Source of the DNA: Candidatus Gastranaerophilales bacterium
GTDB taxonomy: Bacteria > Cyanobacteriota > Vampirovibrionia > Gastranaerophilales > Gastranaerophilaceae
NCBI GenBank assembly: GCA_944325595.1
Contig: CALVAQ010000008.1
Coordinates: 1-64,000 of the forward strand
Direction: 5' to 3'
DNA: 64,000 bases
Under the pieces are notes generated by a model. That model saw only the letters and a program-made list of their open reading frames with translations, did not search any database and had not been told where the DNA came from. Numbering within the stretch: position 1 is the first letter of the stretch; every line of letters begins with the position of its first letter. Below are positions 43,061-53,100 of the stretch, piece after piece. The translations under genes were made by a program, and so were the position numbers.

Positions 43061-44443
43061 CTAGAACACATTTGTTTTTGCAATGTTTTTAAATTTTGTG
43101 ATAGCCCCCTGAAAGAGCATATCAATAGAACCGACAGAACCGTTTCTGTGCTTGGAGATAATTACTTCTGCCTTGCCTCTGTTTTCAGTGTCTTCTTTAT
43201 TATAATATTCGTCTCTGTATATGAACATAACTATATCAGCATCCTGCTCTATTGCGCCGGATTCTCTCAAGTCAGAAAGCATAGGTCTTTTATCAGTACG
43301 TTGTTCAACCGCACGTGACAGCTGGGATAAAGCAATAACAGGCACCCTCAGTTCTCTTGCCAGCATTTTTAGCCCTCTTGAAATACCGGAAATCTGCTGG
43401 TTTCTGTCATCTTTGCTGCCGGAACCTTCCATCAACTGAAGATAATCAATTACAACCAGACCCAAATCTTTTTCTTCCATAGCAAGTCGTCTGCATTTTG
43501 CCCTTATATCCATAACAGTAGCTCCTGCAGAGTCATCAATGTATATAGGTGCATCGGCGAAAAGGTTCATTGCATTTGTGAGTTTTTCCCAGTCTTTTGA
43601 CTGCATATTTCCTGTTTTCAGCTTTTGGCTGTCGACTTCGGCTTCCGAACACAGCATACGCTGTATAAGCTGCTCTTTGGGCATCTCAAGAGAAAAGATT
43701 GCAACGGGCTTTTTAGCTCTTAAACCTACATTCTGCGCAATGTTCAGAGCAAATGCAGTTTTACCCATTGACGGACGAGCCGCAAGAACAATCAAATCAG
43801 ATTTTTGAAGTCCGGAGGTCATAGCATCCAAATCATAAAACCCTGTCGGAACACCGATAAGCTCATCTCTGTGCTCATATCTGTATGCTATTTGTTCATA
43901 GCTTGTAATAACAAGGTCTTTAACAGAAACCAAATCAGAAGATGCTTTTTTTTGTGCTATATTAAAAATCAATTTTTCAGCACTATCGAGAGTAGCTTCC
44001 GTAGACTGATTGTCATATGCCATTTCAACAATCTCGGAACCGGCATTTATGAGTTCTCTTTTTATTGCTTTTTCCTGAACAATTTTTGCGTAATATTCAA
44101 TATTTGCAGTAGTGATAACATTCAAAACAAGGTCGTTTATATATGCCCTGCCGCCGGCGGCTTCGAGCTTGCCTTCTTCATTAAGTTTTTCTGAAACAGT
44201 AACAATATCTATTGCCTGATTTCTGGAGTACAATTCCGTTACTGCATTATAAATCTGGCGGTTTGCCGGTTTATAAAAACTGTCGGGACGAATCATATCC
44301 GCAATTTTATTCAAACATACAGGGTTGCTCAAAACTGCACCCAAAATAGCCTCTTCCGCATCAATATTTTGCGGAGGCAGTTTTTGAATTTTTCCGTCTT
44401 CTGTTTTTACCAGACTGTTTGCCAATTTCAATTCCTTCCTCAA
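43061..44443 (-). CDS. dnaB: Replicative DNA helicase DnaB
   Basis: A 460-residue hexameric helicase. The N-terminal collar begins LPPQNIDAEEAILGAVL, then a RecA-type core with Walker A ARPSMGKTAFALN, EMPKEQLIQRM, DYLQLM (Walker B) and LSQLSRAVEQR. No intein or insertion is present. Complete and apparently monocistronic. Confidence 0.96.
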   Translation of the reverse strand: MRKELKLANSLVKTEDGKIQKLPPQNIDAEEAILGAVLSNPVCLNKIADMIRPDSFYKPANRQIYNAVTELYSRNQAIDIVTVSEKLNEEGKLEAAGGRAYINDLVLNVITTANIEYYAKIVQEKAIKRELINAGSEIVEMAYDNQSTEATLDSAEKLIFNIAQKKASSDLVSVKDLVITSYEQIAYRYEHRDELIGVPTGFYDLDAMTSGLQKSDLIVLAARPSMGKTAFALNIAQNVGLRAKKPVAIFSLEMPKEQLIQRMLCSEAEVDSQKLKTGNMQSKDWEKLTNAMNLFADAPIYIDDSAGATVMDIRAKCRRLAMEEKDLGLVVIDYLQLMEGSGSKDDRNQQISGISRGLKMLARELRVPVIALSQLSRAVEQRTDKRPMLSDLRESGAIEQDADIVMFIYRDEYYNKEDTENRGKAEVIISKHRNGSVGSIDMLFQGAITKFKNIAKTNVF

Positions 44444-44589
44444 AAAATATTATATGTGAATAAAACATATTATTCACCAAATTTATACAATATTGCCACA
44501 GATTTTTACAAAGATTAAACACACGGGCATTGAAAATATCTCAAAGAATATAAAAAATTAGAGATATAACAACTTTTGCAAGGAGACTT

Positions 44590-44895
44590 ATGTTCAAAAA
44601 AATAATCAATCCGAAAGAAGAACTAAATTATCGCTATGACGGAATAGAGAATAAATATCTGATAAACGAAGGCAGCAGAGCACTCGGATTGTTTGCTGCC
44701 GTTGAAAACACAACAGTACCGGCTCAAATATCTCCGCAGGATGTATGTTTTTATGTTCTGGAAGGAAAAATAGAATTGCACACAGACGACAGGTTTTTTG
44801 AATTAAATCAGGGCGAAATGATTTTGATACCCAAAACCAGTGCTTTTACTTTAAAATTTGCAGAAAACTCAAAAATTATGACCGCAAGATTGTAA
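44590..44895 (+). CDS. Small cupin-fold protein
   Basis: A 101-residue single cupin: PAQISPQDVCFYVLEGKIEL and NQGEMILIPKTSAFTLKFAE are the two motifs. Histidine metal ligands of typical cupins are missing, so it may bind no metal. AAGGAG lies before the ATG. Similar in size to the core of the Cys-rich cupin at 9034-9420. Function unknown. Confidence 0.75.
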   Translation: MFKKIINPKEELNYRYDGIENKYLINEGSRALGLFAAVENTTVPAQISPQDVCFYVLEGKIELHTDDRFFELNQGEMILIPKTSAFTLKFAENSKIMTARL

Positions 44896-45035
44896 ACAAT
44901 CAGCAAAATATCATAAATTTTGCCCAGTATTCTATTAAATGCTGCGAAAAGGGAAGGTATTTTTTGCCTTTTCTTAACCTTTTTTTAATACTGCGAAAGA
45001 TACTCTTTCTCATTTGGCTGACTTTTTTTTCAGCC

Positions 45036-45785
45036 CTATACAAGACACTCTTTTTCATTTGAATATACCTTTTCCTTACTCTGAATAAACTGCGCAAACA
45101 AATCCGTATAAATGAGATAAACATAAAAAGAAATAAACGGTATCAACAATGCCAGTATTTGTGCATTAGCAAGAATACCAAGCAAAAACAGATGAGCAAA
45201 AGCAATCAAAAAGCAATACAGAACAAACATCACAAAGTTGTTTATGTTTCCGGATATAAGGTCATATGCTCTTTTGATGTTCCAAAACGAACTTATTTTG
45301 AAATCCCGAACAAAACACAGTGCAAATATTACAAACAAAAAGCTGTATACAATATATGCAACTCCGGCTAAAAGAATAAACGGTATAGATTCTCTGGAAA
45401 AACTAATCGGCGCAAAAAACATAAGAAGCAAAAAGAAAAGAATAAAAGGTAAGGAAAGTATAAAAGCGCCTATATAAGACTTTAGCCCTACATATATATA
45501 GTAGCTGAAATATTTCCAATCCGGCAGCCCTTCTTTGTCGTGAACAACACGATTATGCACGGCTTTGAAAAAATATCCGCTAACAGCAAGGAATACTATA
45601 CCCGCAAGCATCACAAACAGTGAAACCATGAAATAATTTACCGGCGCAAAAAAGAGTTTTCGAATGCCGGGAAAAATATATCCGAAAGCAGGGAAAAACA
45701 GCAATAAACCGCCTATCAAAACATTGCGAATCCAATGTTCGTTTTTTGGTACAAAAACTAATGCCTGCTTCAGACTAATATCCAT
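45036..45785 (-). CDS. DUF4013 membrane protein
   Basis: About 249 residues from the ATG at 45785, which has GGGAG 7 bases upstream; the ATG two codons earlier overlaps that site. Six or so membrane spans with LPDWKYFSYYIYVGLK between them place it in the DUF4013 family. FVRDFKISSFWNIKRAYDLI is a soluble segment shared with the next gene upstream (SFCTDFKISSFLNFKNGYLI), showing tandem duplication. Function unknown. Confidence 0.75.
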   Translation of the reverse strand: MDISLKQALVFVPKNEHWIRNVLIGGLLLFFPAFGYIFPGIRKLFFAPVNYFMVSLFVMLAGIVFLAVSGYFFKAVHNRVVHDKEGLPDWKYFSYYIYVGLKSYIGAFILSLPFILFFLLLMFFAPISFSRESIPFILLAGVAYIVYSFLFVIFALCFVRDFKISSFWNIKRAYDLISGNINNFVMFVLYCFLIAFAHLFLLGILANAQILALLIPFISFYVYLIYTDLFAQFIQSKEKVYSNEKECLV

Positions 45786-45810
45786 TAGCATGCTCCCGAC
45801 TATTTAAATA

Positions 45811-45863
45811 ATAAACACACTATCATTGTAGCACTTTTTTGCTGAAAATGATAGTGTGTTTAT
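45811..45863 (-). terminator. 17-bp perfect hairpin between DUF4013 genes
   Basis: ATAAACACACTATCATT at 45811-45827 is the exact complement of AATGATAGTGTGTTTAT at 45847-45863, with a 19-base loop. It lies between the two DUF4013 genes. A T-run does not follow clearly on the minus strand, so it may be an RNA-processing or stabilising hairpin instead of a terminator. Confidence 0.6.
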
Positions 45864-45894
45864 AAAAATAATAACTCAGATTTTTGTTTATTTT

Positions 45895-46602
45895 TTAGAT
45901 GTGATTTTGCTGTTTGAGTTGCGCAAAATATTTTGATTCAGCAGCATACTGCCCCATAATATGCGTAATTGCAACTGCATTAGCGAACATAATTGCACCT
46001 GCAAAAAATATCATTGCAATAACAAGTATTATTCCGAACAGCGGAATTTGCATTAATAACGGGATAAAAAAAGCCAAAACAATGCCGGCAACTGCTATGC
46101 AGAGTATATAGAAAAACTGAACAAGAATACTGAAAGCACATGCAACAATAAATTTGGTCAGATTTTCTTTTATTATCAAATAGCCATTTTTAAAATTCAG
46201 AAAAGAACTTATTTTAAAATCTGTACAAAAACTAATCGTCATAATAAAAACAACTATCATAAATATGATATTTATTACTTGATAAATAGATTCAAGCATA
46301 AATTTGCTGTCTTTACCTATTAACATTGCAAAAATAAACACAAGAATGCCAACAGGAATAAACAAAAGCACCCAGCCTACAAAATACTTAAAACCGGTAA
46401 CAAAAGATTGTGAACCGTGTTCAAAAATATTTCCAAGCTGCTCTCTGCCCTCAGAAACTTTTTTTAAATATTCCACAAGATAACCCTGTGAAATAAAACC
46501 TAAAATAGGTACAGAAAATACAAGAGCACCCAAAAGCATACGCCAAAAACCACCGCCGTTTTGCCACGGTGCTTTAATAGCTCTAACAATATCAATAGAC
46601 AT
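45895..46602 (-). CDS. DUF4013 membrane protein, second copy
   Basis: A 235-residue membrane protein with about six spans, paralogous to the gene just downstream: MSIDIVRAIKAP starts it, and FCTDFKISSFLNFKNGYLII matches the corresponding segment of the neighbour. The DUF4013 family has no established function. Codon use is ordinary. Separated from the paralogue by a strong hairpin. Confidence 0.75.
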   Translation of the reverse strand: MSIDIVRAIKAPWQNGGGFWRMLLGALVFSVPILGFISQGYLVEYLKKVSEGREQLGNIFEHGSQSFVTGFKYFVGWVLLFIPVGILVFIFAMLIGKDSKFMLESIYQVINIIFMIVVFIMTISFCTDFKISSFLNFKNGYLIIKENLTKFIVACAFSILVQFFYILCIAVAGIVLAFFIPLLMQIPLFGIILVIAMIFFAGAIMFANAVAITHIMGQYAAESKYFAQLKQQNHI

Positions 46603-46652
46603 AAAAACTCCTTTTTAAATATACTAATTCCAACCTAGATAATCGTATATTT

Positions 46653-47117
46653 TTATATGAGCTTTGTCAAGTTAGCCATCTCGATAGCGGCTTTTGCTGC
46701 CTCTGAACCTTTGTTGCCTGCTTTTGTGCCGGCTCTTTCAATCGCCTGTTCAAGGTTGTCTGTAGTCAGAACACCAAAAATAACAGGAACGCCTGTTTCC
46801 AGAGATACCTGAGCAACACCTTTTGAAACTTCCGCAGCAACAAAATCATAATGTCCGGTTGCACCTTTTATAACTGCGCCAAGAGTAATTACGGCATTAT
46901 ATTTGCCTGATTTTGCGGCTTTTTTTGCAATCACGGGGATTTCAAAAGCACCCGGTGTCCAGATTACATCAATGGTTTCTTCTTTTATACCGTGGCGAAC
47001 GAGTTCATCAATCGCTCCTGACAATAATTTTGAACCGATAAACTCATTGAATCTCGCAATAATTATACAAAATTTTTCATTATTTGTTGTTAAATTTCCT
47101 TGAATTATGTTAGCCAT
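46653..47117 (-). CDS. ribH: 6,7-dimethyl-8-ribityllumazine synthase
   Basis: Penultimate step of riboflavin synthesis. About 154 residues from the ATG at 47117. The in-frame ATG four codons earlier is part of ATGGAGAAAGTT, the ribosome binding site. [52 protein letters not shown] and [17 protein letters not shown] are standard. Other rib synthesis genes (ribA/B/D/E) are not in the window. Confidence 0.96.
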   Translation of the reverse strand: MANIIQGNLTTNNEKFCIIIARFNEFIGSKLLSGAIDELVRHGIKEETIDVIWTPGAFEIPVIAKKAAKSGKYNAVITLGAVIKGATGHYDFVAAEVSKGVAQVSLETGVPVIFGVLTTDNLEQAIERAGTKAGNKGSEAAKAAIEMANLTKLI

Positions 47118-47284
47118 AACTTTCTCCATTCAGTTTCTTTATAAAAATTCTACAACACAATTGCAGCGTTTTAAAGTATTTTGCGTGCTAATTTTACAAA
47201 TTAAACTTTTTAGCGATAAAAGACTAATTGGCTAAACCCAATTTTTTTTGCACGATGAAAATAGATTTTAGAAGAGAGAATTTT

Positions 47285-47383
47285 ATGTATCAAATAAAAA
47301 AGCATTCCAGACTTGTTTTCAGCACGGCATACATATCTTTAATCTACGGTATCCTTGTTTTTTGTGTGGCAGTAATTTTGTAG
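47285..47383 (+). CDS. Candidate 32-aa single-span membrane protein
   Basis: ATG at 47285 opens a 32-codon frame ending in TAG, with AGAAGAGAG 6 bases upstream. The product is a short basic N-terminus (MYQIKKHSRL) and one hydrophobic helix to the C-terminus (STAYISLIYGILVFCVAVIL). It sits in the 267-base gap between ribF and ribH and abuts ribF. Too short to be sure that it is translated. Confidence 0.42.
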   Translation: MYQIKKHSRLVFSTAYISLIYGILVFCVAVIL

Positions 47384-47384
47384 C

Positions 47385-48314
47385 TCATATCTTGTGTGCA
47401 TCAAAATACTCAACCGCCTGCTGTTCGTCCTTTACAAGCTGTGATTTTAAATCAGGAAGAGAGGGGAATTTCTTTTCATCTCTCAATTTTTTCACAAAAG
47501 AAATTTTTATGTCTTTATCATAGATATTATCTTTAAAATCAATCAAATGAGATTCAAGTATCAAAGAATGACTGCCGTCAACCGTCGGACGTTTTCCGTA
47601 ATTTGTGATAGCTTTGTACACTTTGGAATCAAATTCGACCAGCGTTGCATAAACACCTCTTGAAACTTTGATAATATCCTGAGGATAGTGCACATTTGCC
47701 GTAGGAAAGGAGAGTGTTCTGCCTATTCTGTCACCTGTAATTACTCTGCCTTTCACATAAAAATGCCCGCCGAGCAAATCGGGAATATTTTCTACATTGC
47801 CATCTGTCGCAAACTGCCTGATTTTAGAGCTGCTAATCAGGGTGTTGTTGAAAGTAATCGGCGGTATTTCAAAAAATCTGTAGCCGAATTCCTTCTGATA
47901 TAACCGCAAAAAAGAAGCGTTTCCCTGTTTGTTTGCACCAAAGTAGTGGTTAAATCCGGTTGTAATAAATCTCGGAGTAAAATTTTCTATCAATACATCT
48001 TTCAAATAGTCTATAGCAAGCAAATCAGCGATATTTTCGTCAAAGTCAATTACATATGCAAAATCAATACCCTGCTTTTCAATCAGCGCAAGTCTGTCTT
48101 GAAGAGAAACGATATACTGCGGAGTTCTGTTTTGCAGATAGCAAAGCGGGTGGTCTTTGAACGTAACAACCGCCGACTTTATGCCGTTTTGCTTTGCAAG
48201 ATTTACCGCATTTTTTAAAACTACCTTGTGCCCTTCATGAACTCCGTCAAAAAAGCCAAGACATAGTGATAAATCTGGATTTTTATTTAACTCATAAAAA
48301 ACTTGCATAGTCAT
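47385..48314 (-). CDS. ribF: Bifunctional riboflavin kinase/FAD synthetase
   Basis: Converts riboflavin to FMN and then FAD. The 309-residue protein has the N-terminal adenylyltransferase (CLGFFDGVHEGHKVVL, and TTGFNHYFG with SSSKIRQF) and the C-terminal kinase (GDRIGRTLSFPTANVH, ITNYGKRPTVDGS, ESHLIDF). Complete. The ribF and ribH genes face the same way but are 267 bases apart. Confidence 0.96.
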   Translation of the reverse strand: MTMQVFYELNKNPDLSLCLGFFDGVHEGHKVVLKNAVNLAKQNGIKSAVVTFKDHPLCYLQNRTPQYIVSLQDRLALIEKQGIDFAYVIDFDENIADLLAIDYLKDVLIENFTPRFITTGFNHYFGANKQGNASFLRLYQKEFGYRFFEIPPITFNNTLISSSKIRQFATDGNVENIPDLLGGHFYVKGRVITGDRIGRTLSFPTANVHYPQDIIKVSRGVYATLVEFDSKVYKAITNYGKRPTVDGSHSLILESHLIDFKDNIYDKDIKISFVKKLRDEKKFPSLPDLKSQLVKDEQQAVEYFDAHKI

Positions 48315-48509
48315 ATATTATGAAAATCAGTGAATATTTTCAATATTTTTATATTTCTTATACTTAAATAGTGATATTTTTCTCTAATATATACGCTTTA
48401 TAGCTAAAATTGTAACATTTGTACACTTATTATTCCCAAAACGCCCGACAGACAAAGCTTTTTAAATATTAAGAAACCGTAATAAAGGTTTACATAGAAG
48501 CGGTATTAT

Positions 48510-48538
48510 TTGCATATTCTTAAAATGAGTGTTATAAT
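48510..48538 (+). promoter_or_regulatory. Promoter of candidate sRNA 1
   Basis: TTGCAT and TATAAT (48533-48538) are 17 bases apart. The -10 box is perfect. The predicted transcript would start near 48545 and run into the terminator at 48640. Confidence 0.55.
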
Positions 48539-48544
48539 TATAAT

Positions 48545-48647
48545 GTTATTAATGTTTCGGCTAGTGTAAAAACCTTACGAGGGTTGGGACGTAAAATCAA
48601 ATATATCGAAAGATGTAGGAGAAATTACAAAACCCCTCGTTTTTTTT
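48545..48647 (+). ncRNA. Candidate small RNA 1, about 105 nt
   Basis: A promoter and an intrinsic terminator bracket about 105 bases with no reading frame. ACGAGGGTT (48577-48585) pairs with AACCCCTCGT (48631-48640), leaving one bulged base, and eight T residues follow. Inside, ATATCGAAAGATGT forms a hairpin with a GAAA tetraloop, and GTAAAAACCTTAC another. GGGACGTAAAATC is faintly reminiscent of the c-di-GMP-I riboswitch core, but the required pairing partners are not evident. It lies over 200 bases before the next gene, so an independent RNA is favoured. Confidence 0.5.
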
Positions 48648-48705
48648 GTCCAAATTTAGTATAAGCAAACAGATAATTTTCTTGTTTACAATACGAAGCA
48701 TTTTG

Positions 48706-48734
48706 TTGATAAATCATATAAAAATTTTTATAAT
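48706..48734 (+). promoter_or_regulatory. Promoter of candidate sRNA 2 or exported-protein leader
   Basis: TTGATA (48706-48711) and TATAAT (48729-48734) are 17 bases apart, one of the strongest matches seen here. A transcript starting near 48741 would meet a hairpin-terminator within 50 bases. Confidence 0.6.
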
Positions 48735-48740
48735 AATAAT

Positions 48741-48795
48741 TGAAAGGTTATTAATTCAAGTATCTCAAAGGCAAAGCCGGAGATACTTTTTTTAT
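48741..48795 (+). ncRNA. Candidate short RNA 2 or attenuated leader
   Basis: AAGTATCTC (48759-48767) pairs with GAGATACTT (48780-48788) around AAAGGCAAAGCCG, which contains a GGC-aaa-GCC mini-hairpin, and seven T residues follow. This leaves a transcript of roughly 50 bases. It may be a short regulatory RNA, or a leader that attenuates the gene starting at 48851. No known riboswitch of this size matches. Confidence 0.42.
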
Positions 48796-48850
48796 TGCTT
48801 ATTTCATTGCACGGATTTACAAGCGTATATTTTTTTATCATAATAAACAA

Positions 48851-49576
48851 ATGCGAAAAATCCTCAAAGCAATATTATTTTTGGCTTTATATACAACAGG
48901 CTTGTCTGTGTTTGCGCAGCAGACAATTATCACCATGCCTTCTTCTGATGTCATTCCTGCAGGAGAAATTATACTCAAACAATCTAACAGGTTTTCTCCT
49001 TTCGGTTCAGACGGATTTGTTTCCTTGACTCCTCAGGTAATTGTCGGTACAGGGAAAGATACGGAAATCTCTGTCGGAGCAGGTACCACAATCGAAGACA
49101 AAACCAGCGTAAAAATGAATCTCACAGCAAAAAAAGTGTTCAGAATAAAACGCTCTGCAAGAATCACCGTTGGCGGTACGCTTTCACCGTCACTGACAGA
49201 AGGAACAAAGCCCGACAGTATGATATATGCCCATGGCTCATATCTTGTCAGAGAAACGAGAACAACACTGACAGCCGGCGGATTTGTCGGAGGAAGAGGA
49301 GAATTTCCGACACTGACAGGTGTAATGATGGGTATCGACCAGACTATTATTCCCAACAAACTCCGCATAGTAGCTGATTGGGTTTCAAGAAACGAGTCCT
49401 GGGGTTCGTTTGCCGCAGGTTTCAAAATACGCCCCGAGCCGACAACGTCAATCACAACAGCAGTGATTATCCCCAACAATCAAGAGGACAGAGTAGCTTT
49501 TTCGGTTTCAATTTCAAAATATCTCGGCAAAGTCATAGAACTGCCCAAAAAAGAAGAAGAAAAAGAAGCACTATGA
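48851..49576 (+). CDS. Exported beta-barrel-like protein
   Basis: A 241-residue exported protein (signal peptide about 1-22, VFAQQ). The mature part alternates short strands with Thr/Gly/Ser turns (VSLTPQVIVGTG, TEISVGAGTTIE, ARITVGGTLS, TTLTAGGFVG, RIVADWVS), as in outer-membrane barrels. It ends with KKEEEKEAL, unlike the usual aromatic barrel terminus. No family name. The pentapeptide gene follows 27 bases later. Confidence 0.68.
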   Translation: MRKILKAILFLALYTTGLSVFAQQTIITMPSSDVIPAGEIILKQSNRFSPFGSDGFVSLTPQVIVGTGKDTEISVGAGTTIEDKTSVKMNLTAKKVFRIKRSARITVGGTLSPSLTEGTKPDSMIYAHGSYLVRETRTTLTAGGFVGGRGEFPTLTGVMMGIDQTIIPNKLRIVADWVSRNESWGSFAAGFKIRPEPTTSITTAVIIPNNQEDRVAFSVSISKYLGKVIELPKKEEEKEAL

Positions 49577-49603
49577 TATAATTATAATAAAGGAGTGTAG
49601 TAA

Positions 49604-50038
49604 ATGAAAAAGAGATTTCTCACTGCATTTATTGTTTCATCGATTATCTTTTCTGCCGCATCTGTAATGGCAGATGATGACGAAAAAAACAGTCATTTTG
49701 ATATAAAAATCAAAAATTACAAAAATGCCCGTTTTGAAAAATACAACTTTTCAGGAATGAACCTTCAGGGCTTTAATTTTGAAAATGCGGATTTGGACAA
49801 AGCAAATTTTACAGGGGCAAACCTTGCCGGCGCTAATTTCAAAGATGCAGATGCTGAAAAAGCCATATTTGACAGAGCAAATCTGGAAGGTGCAAACTTT
49901 GAAAATGCCGACTTGGAAGAAGCTTCTTTGTTGAATGCAAACATAAAAAATACAAATTTTAAAAATACAGAACTTGAATATGCGGTCTGGAAAGACGGAA
50001 AAGTATGCGGTGCAGGTTCTGTGGGTTCTTGCTGGTAA
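49604..50038 (+). CDS. Exported pentapeptide-repeat protein
   Basis: A 144-residue protein with a signal peptide (about 1-23, SVMA-D) and some 14 pentapeptide units of the A(N/D)LxN form between 40 and 128, for example FENADLDKANFTGANLAGAN. Such repeats make a right-handed quadrilateral beta-helix. Two cysteines near the C-terminus (VCGAGSVGSC) suggest a disulfide. AAAGGAGTG precedes the ATG. Role unknown. Confidence 0.85.
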   Translation: MKKRFLTAFIVSSIIFSAASVMADDDEKNSHFDIKIKNYKNARFEKYNFSGMNLQGFNFENADLDKANFTGANLAGANFKDADAEKAIFDRANLEGANFENADLEEASLLNANIKNTNFKNTELEYAVWKDGKVCGAGSVGSCW

Positions 50039-50065
50039 AAGTTAAATTTCAAATTTTAATAAACT

Positions 50066-50096
50066 AAAAAGCCTCTTATTTTTTAAGAGGCTTTTT
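50066..50096. terminator. Bidirectional terminator
   Basis: A 13-bp perfect stem, AAAAAGCCTCTTA pairing with TAAGAGGCTTTTT, around a 5-base loop. A/T runs on both sides let it serve the convergent pentapeptide gene and the large autotransporter. Confidence 0.9.
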
Positions 50097-50115
50097 ATTA
50101 TTTGTTATTCTCTAA

Positions 50116-53100
50116 TTACTTGCCGACTTTCCATTGCAAACCGCCGGAGAATCCGATACCGGTTCTGCCGCCGTTGCGGATGGTGAACTGCAAATATCCT
50201 GAGAATGTGTCTTTGAATTTCTTCATTACACCGAGACCGTATTCAAAGTAGCAATGTCTCATTCTCACATATCCGAGGTCAACATTTCCTGCTTTTCCGT
50301 CAACACCGCCCATTACATTGTAAACAAGCTGTGTCATAGCATAAATACTGAAAGTCTTTTTCTGCCAGATAAAGTTCAATCCCGGAGCAACGTTCAAACC
50401 GTTAAGCATGCCTGAACTCATACTCATAGAACCGAAATTTGAACCCCAGTTCTGCTGACCGAATGCATTGTATGCAGCCATAAACGCAGGCTGGATAATA
50501 AAGTCATGAGGCAGACGAATGTTGTATGCAGATTTTGAAGCCACACCGGCAAACCAGTTTCCTGTAGTGTCACTGCCGTTGCCGTATTCGCCTCTGACTG
50601 TCATATCGTTAGCGTAACCGCCGCCGTATGCCAACAATGATGTCATGAAGTCACCTTTGTATGCAGTACCCATGATACCGAGTTGAGCACCGTTTTGATA
50701 CATACTTACACCGTTAAAATGCTGATGAGCACCGTTGTATCCGATATAAGCTGTCGGAACGAGTTTCCAGCCGTTTTTGAGATTTACAAGCGGGAAGTCA
50801 GCACCGATGATTGAGCCGTAAGCGTTGTTGCCGACATTCAAGCCTTTTGTCATCGACAGTGTTTCAAATGCACCGTAAGCTTTGAACCAGAGGCTGCCAT
50901 CCTGTAAATTATACTGGTAAGGATCGATTTGAGGAATAGCAGCAGCATATTTGTTTGCTGTTCTTTCTTCGTCCATAAGTTTTCTTGTAACAAGATTCAT
51001 ATGGTCAAACAACAGATTGTTAACAAGCAGCTGGTTTTGCCAAGATGCAATTGTAGCAACCTGTCCTCTGTACATTTGAGGGTTAATTGCAAGCAAGCTT
51101 GCATCCAGTATCGGTGAACTTGATGATGTAATCAAATAATCACCCATTGCGGTTTTTGTAACAACACCACCGTCCGGAAGTCTTATTAAACCGTCACCTA
51201 CACCTGTTCCTCCCGCAGTGACAAGATTTGTAATATCAAAGCTGACATTTCTGTCAATCGGAGATTGTGTAAAGTTTATTCCTGTAACAAGCAGTTGATT
51301 TCCATCCGGATTAACAAGGCTGCCTGCGATAATAGAATCCGTTGTCTGGCTTCTGGGATCCGCATCAAATGTAATAGTAGAATCGCTTGATACAGTCATT
51401 GCACCGTCAATGTTAACGGTATTGACTGCATTGTTGCCCATCATATTAAGCGAGCCGGATGCGAGATCAAGAGAAGTAAAGTTGGAATTTCCAAACAGAC
51501 CTAAAGAACCGCCGTCTGCAGCTGTAGCAGCACCGCCGCTTGTAACATTTCCGCTGATATTTACCGCACCGGTTTGACCGACAGCTTCAACATCTTTTAC
51601 GGAAACATTGTCTGCCTTCAAATTAATAGCACCGTCATAAGCTGATACATTACCCAGTGAAGTTGTTGTCTTATTGTCAAGATTCAATATACCGTTTTCA
51701 GCACTTACATTAATATTTCCGTTTAATTTCGAAGATATTGATGTAGTGCCAGAACCCGCCATCGTAATGTTTCCTGAGCTGTTATCTGTAATTTCTACAT
51801 CGTAATTTATATTTGTTGAATTATTGGCAAACACAAGATCTGCATTTGTCATATTCAATTTTGTATCATTATTTATGTATGCACCGTCAAAGTATCCAAG
51901 AGCCGTGCCTTTGCCTAAAGTAATATCACCGTCGACACCTGAGCCGTCAGAAAAACCTATCAGTCTGACGCCTTCATCTTTACTCAAAACAAGTGAATTT
52001 GTAGCATCATCAAGTTCTTTTATGACCGTTCCGTTTGAGAAGAGAACACCGGCCTTGTTTACCTGAACAGCGCCAGATCCTGTATCCGTAGATGCATAAT
52101 TAAATTTTCCTGATGTAATATCATCTTGAGTGATATCATTAGCAATACCTGATGCACCGGTTGCATCACCTTTGAAAGTAACAGAAGCAAGAGAAAGCGC
52201 ATCTGCATTATCTTCGCCGTTAATTTTTACATCCGATTGCAATAACGCACCGTCTTCAAGAACCAGAGAACCGCCTTTGTATCCGCCTTCAGGGTCAGCA
52301 ATTGTGTTTACACTGTTTGCTCCGCCAAAGAATATCGCACCGTCATGAACAACAACAGTACCGTCGTTTTGAGTGTATGCGCCGCTAAAACCGCTGTTGT
52401 CAGAAGTAATATTAACTGTACCAACACCCCAGTGTTTGTCTATTTTTTCAGGAACTGAATATCCCGGAACAGTTGCCGCAAGGTCTTCATCATACTCGGG
52501 ATTGTCAACCTGAGTGACTTTTTCATCTACTAGAACATTACCGCCGCCCGTAACTTTTTCATCGAGAATAATAGAGTTGCCGGCATCAGGAGAAAGTTTT
52601 ATTGTTGCAGGAGATGTTACATAAAAGCCTTTTCCTCCTGCAGCGCCTGAACTACCGTTTGACAGAGTCAATGTATTCGAACTGCCGTTACCTACAGAAA
52701 CTGTATTCTGGTCTGTCTTAATAACAGATTCACCTGAAATAGTCAAATCTGAAGTCAGAATGTCCTTAAGCTGAATATTTGTATCTCTCAAATTAAACTT
52801 ACCGGTAATGTGTCCGTTTAAAGGATCACCTCCAACACGAAGACCGGTTGAATCAAATACGGCATCACCTACACTAACCTCAACAGCCTCTGTTACTTCG
52901 ACTGCTCCGTTAATTTTACCGCCTTTCAAAACAGTTAGAGATCCGGCTTCAAGTGTATTGTCGGAGCCGAAAATACCTCCGTTTTCAACAACAATCGAAG
53001 CCTCCGAGCTGTCTTGAACTACACTTGCGATATAAGAACCGCCATTTTTTACGTTCAAATCACCGTTGTTTGTCAAATTACCCGTACCGATACCAGACAT

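Noticed and set aside
44900-45124. 74-aa basic frame on the minus strand after DUF4013
   Set aside because: It overlaps the DUF4013 gene by nearly 90 bases, has no binding site and is rich in Lys/Arg from AT-rich hairpin sequence.
48577-48647. c-di-GMP-I riboswitch
   Set aside because: GGGACGTAAAATC recalls the conserved core, but the GCAAACC strand and the second helix are missing and it ends in a terminator far from any gene.
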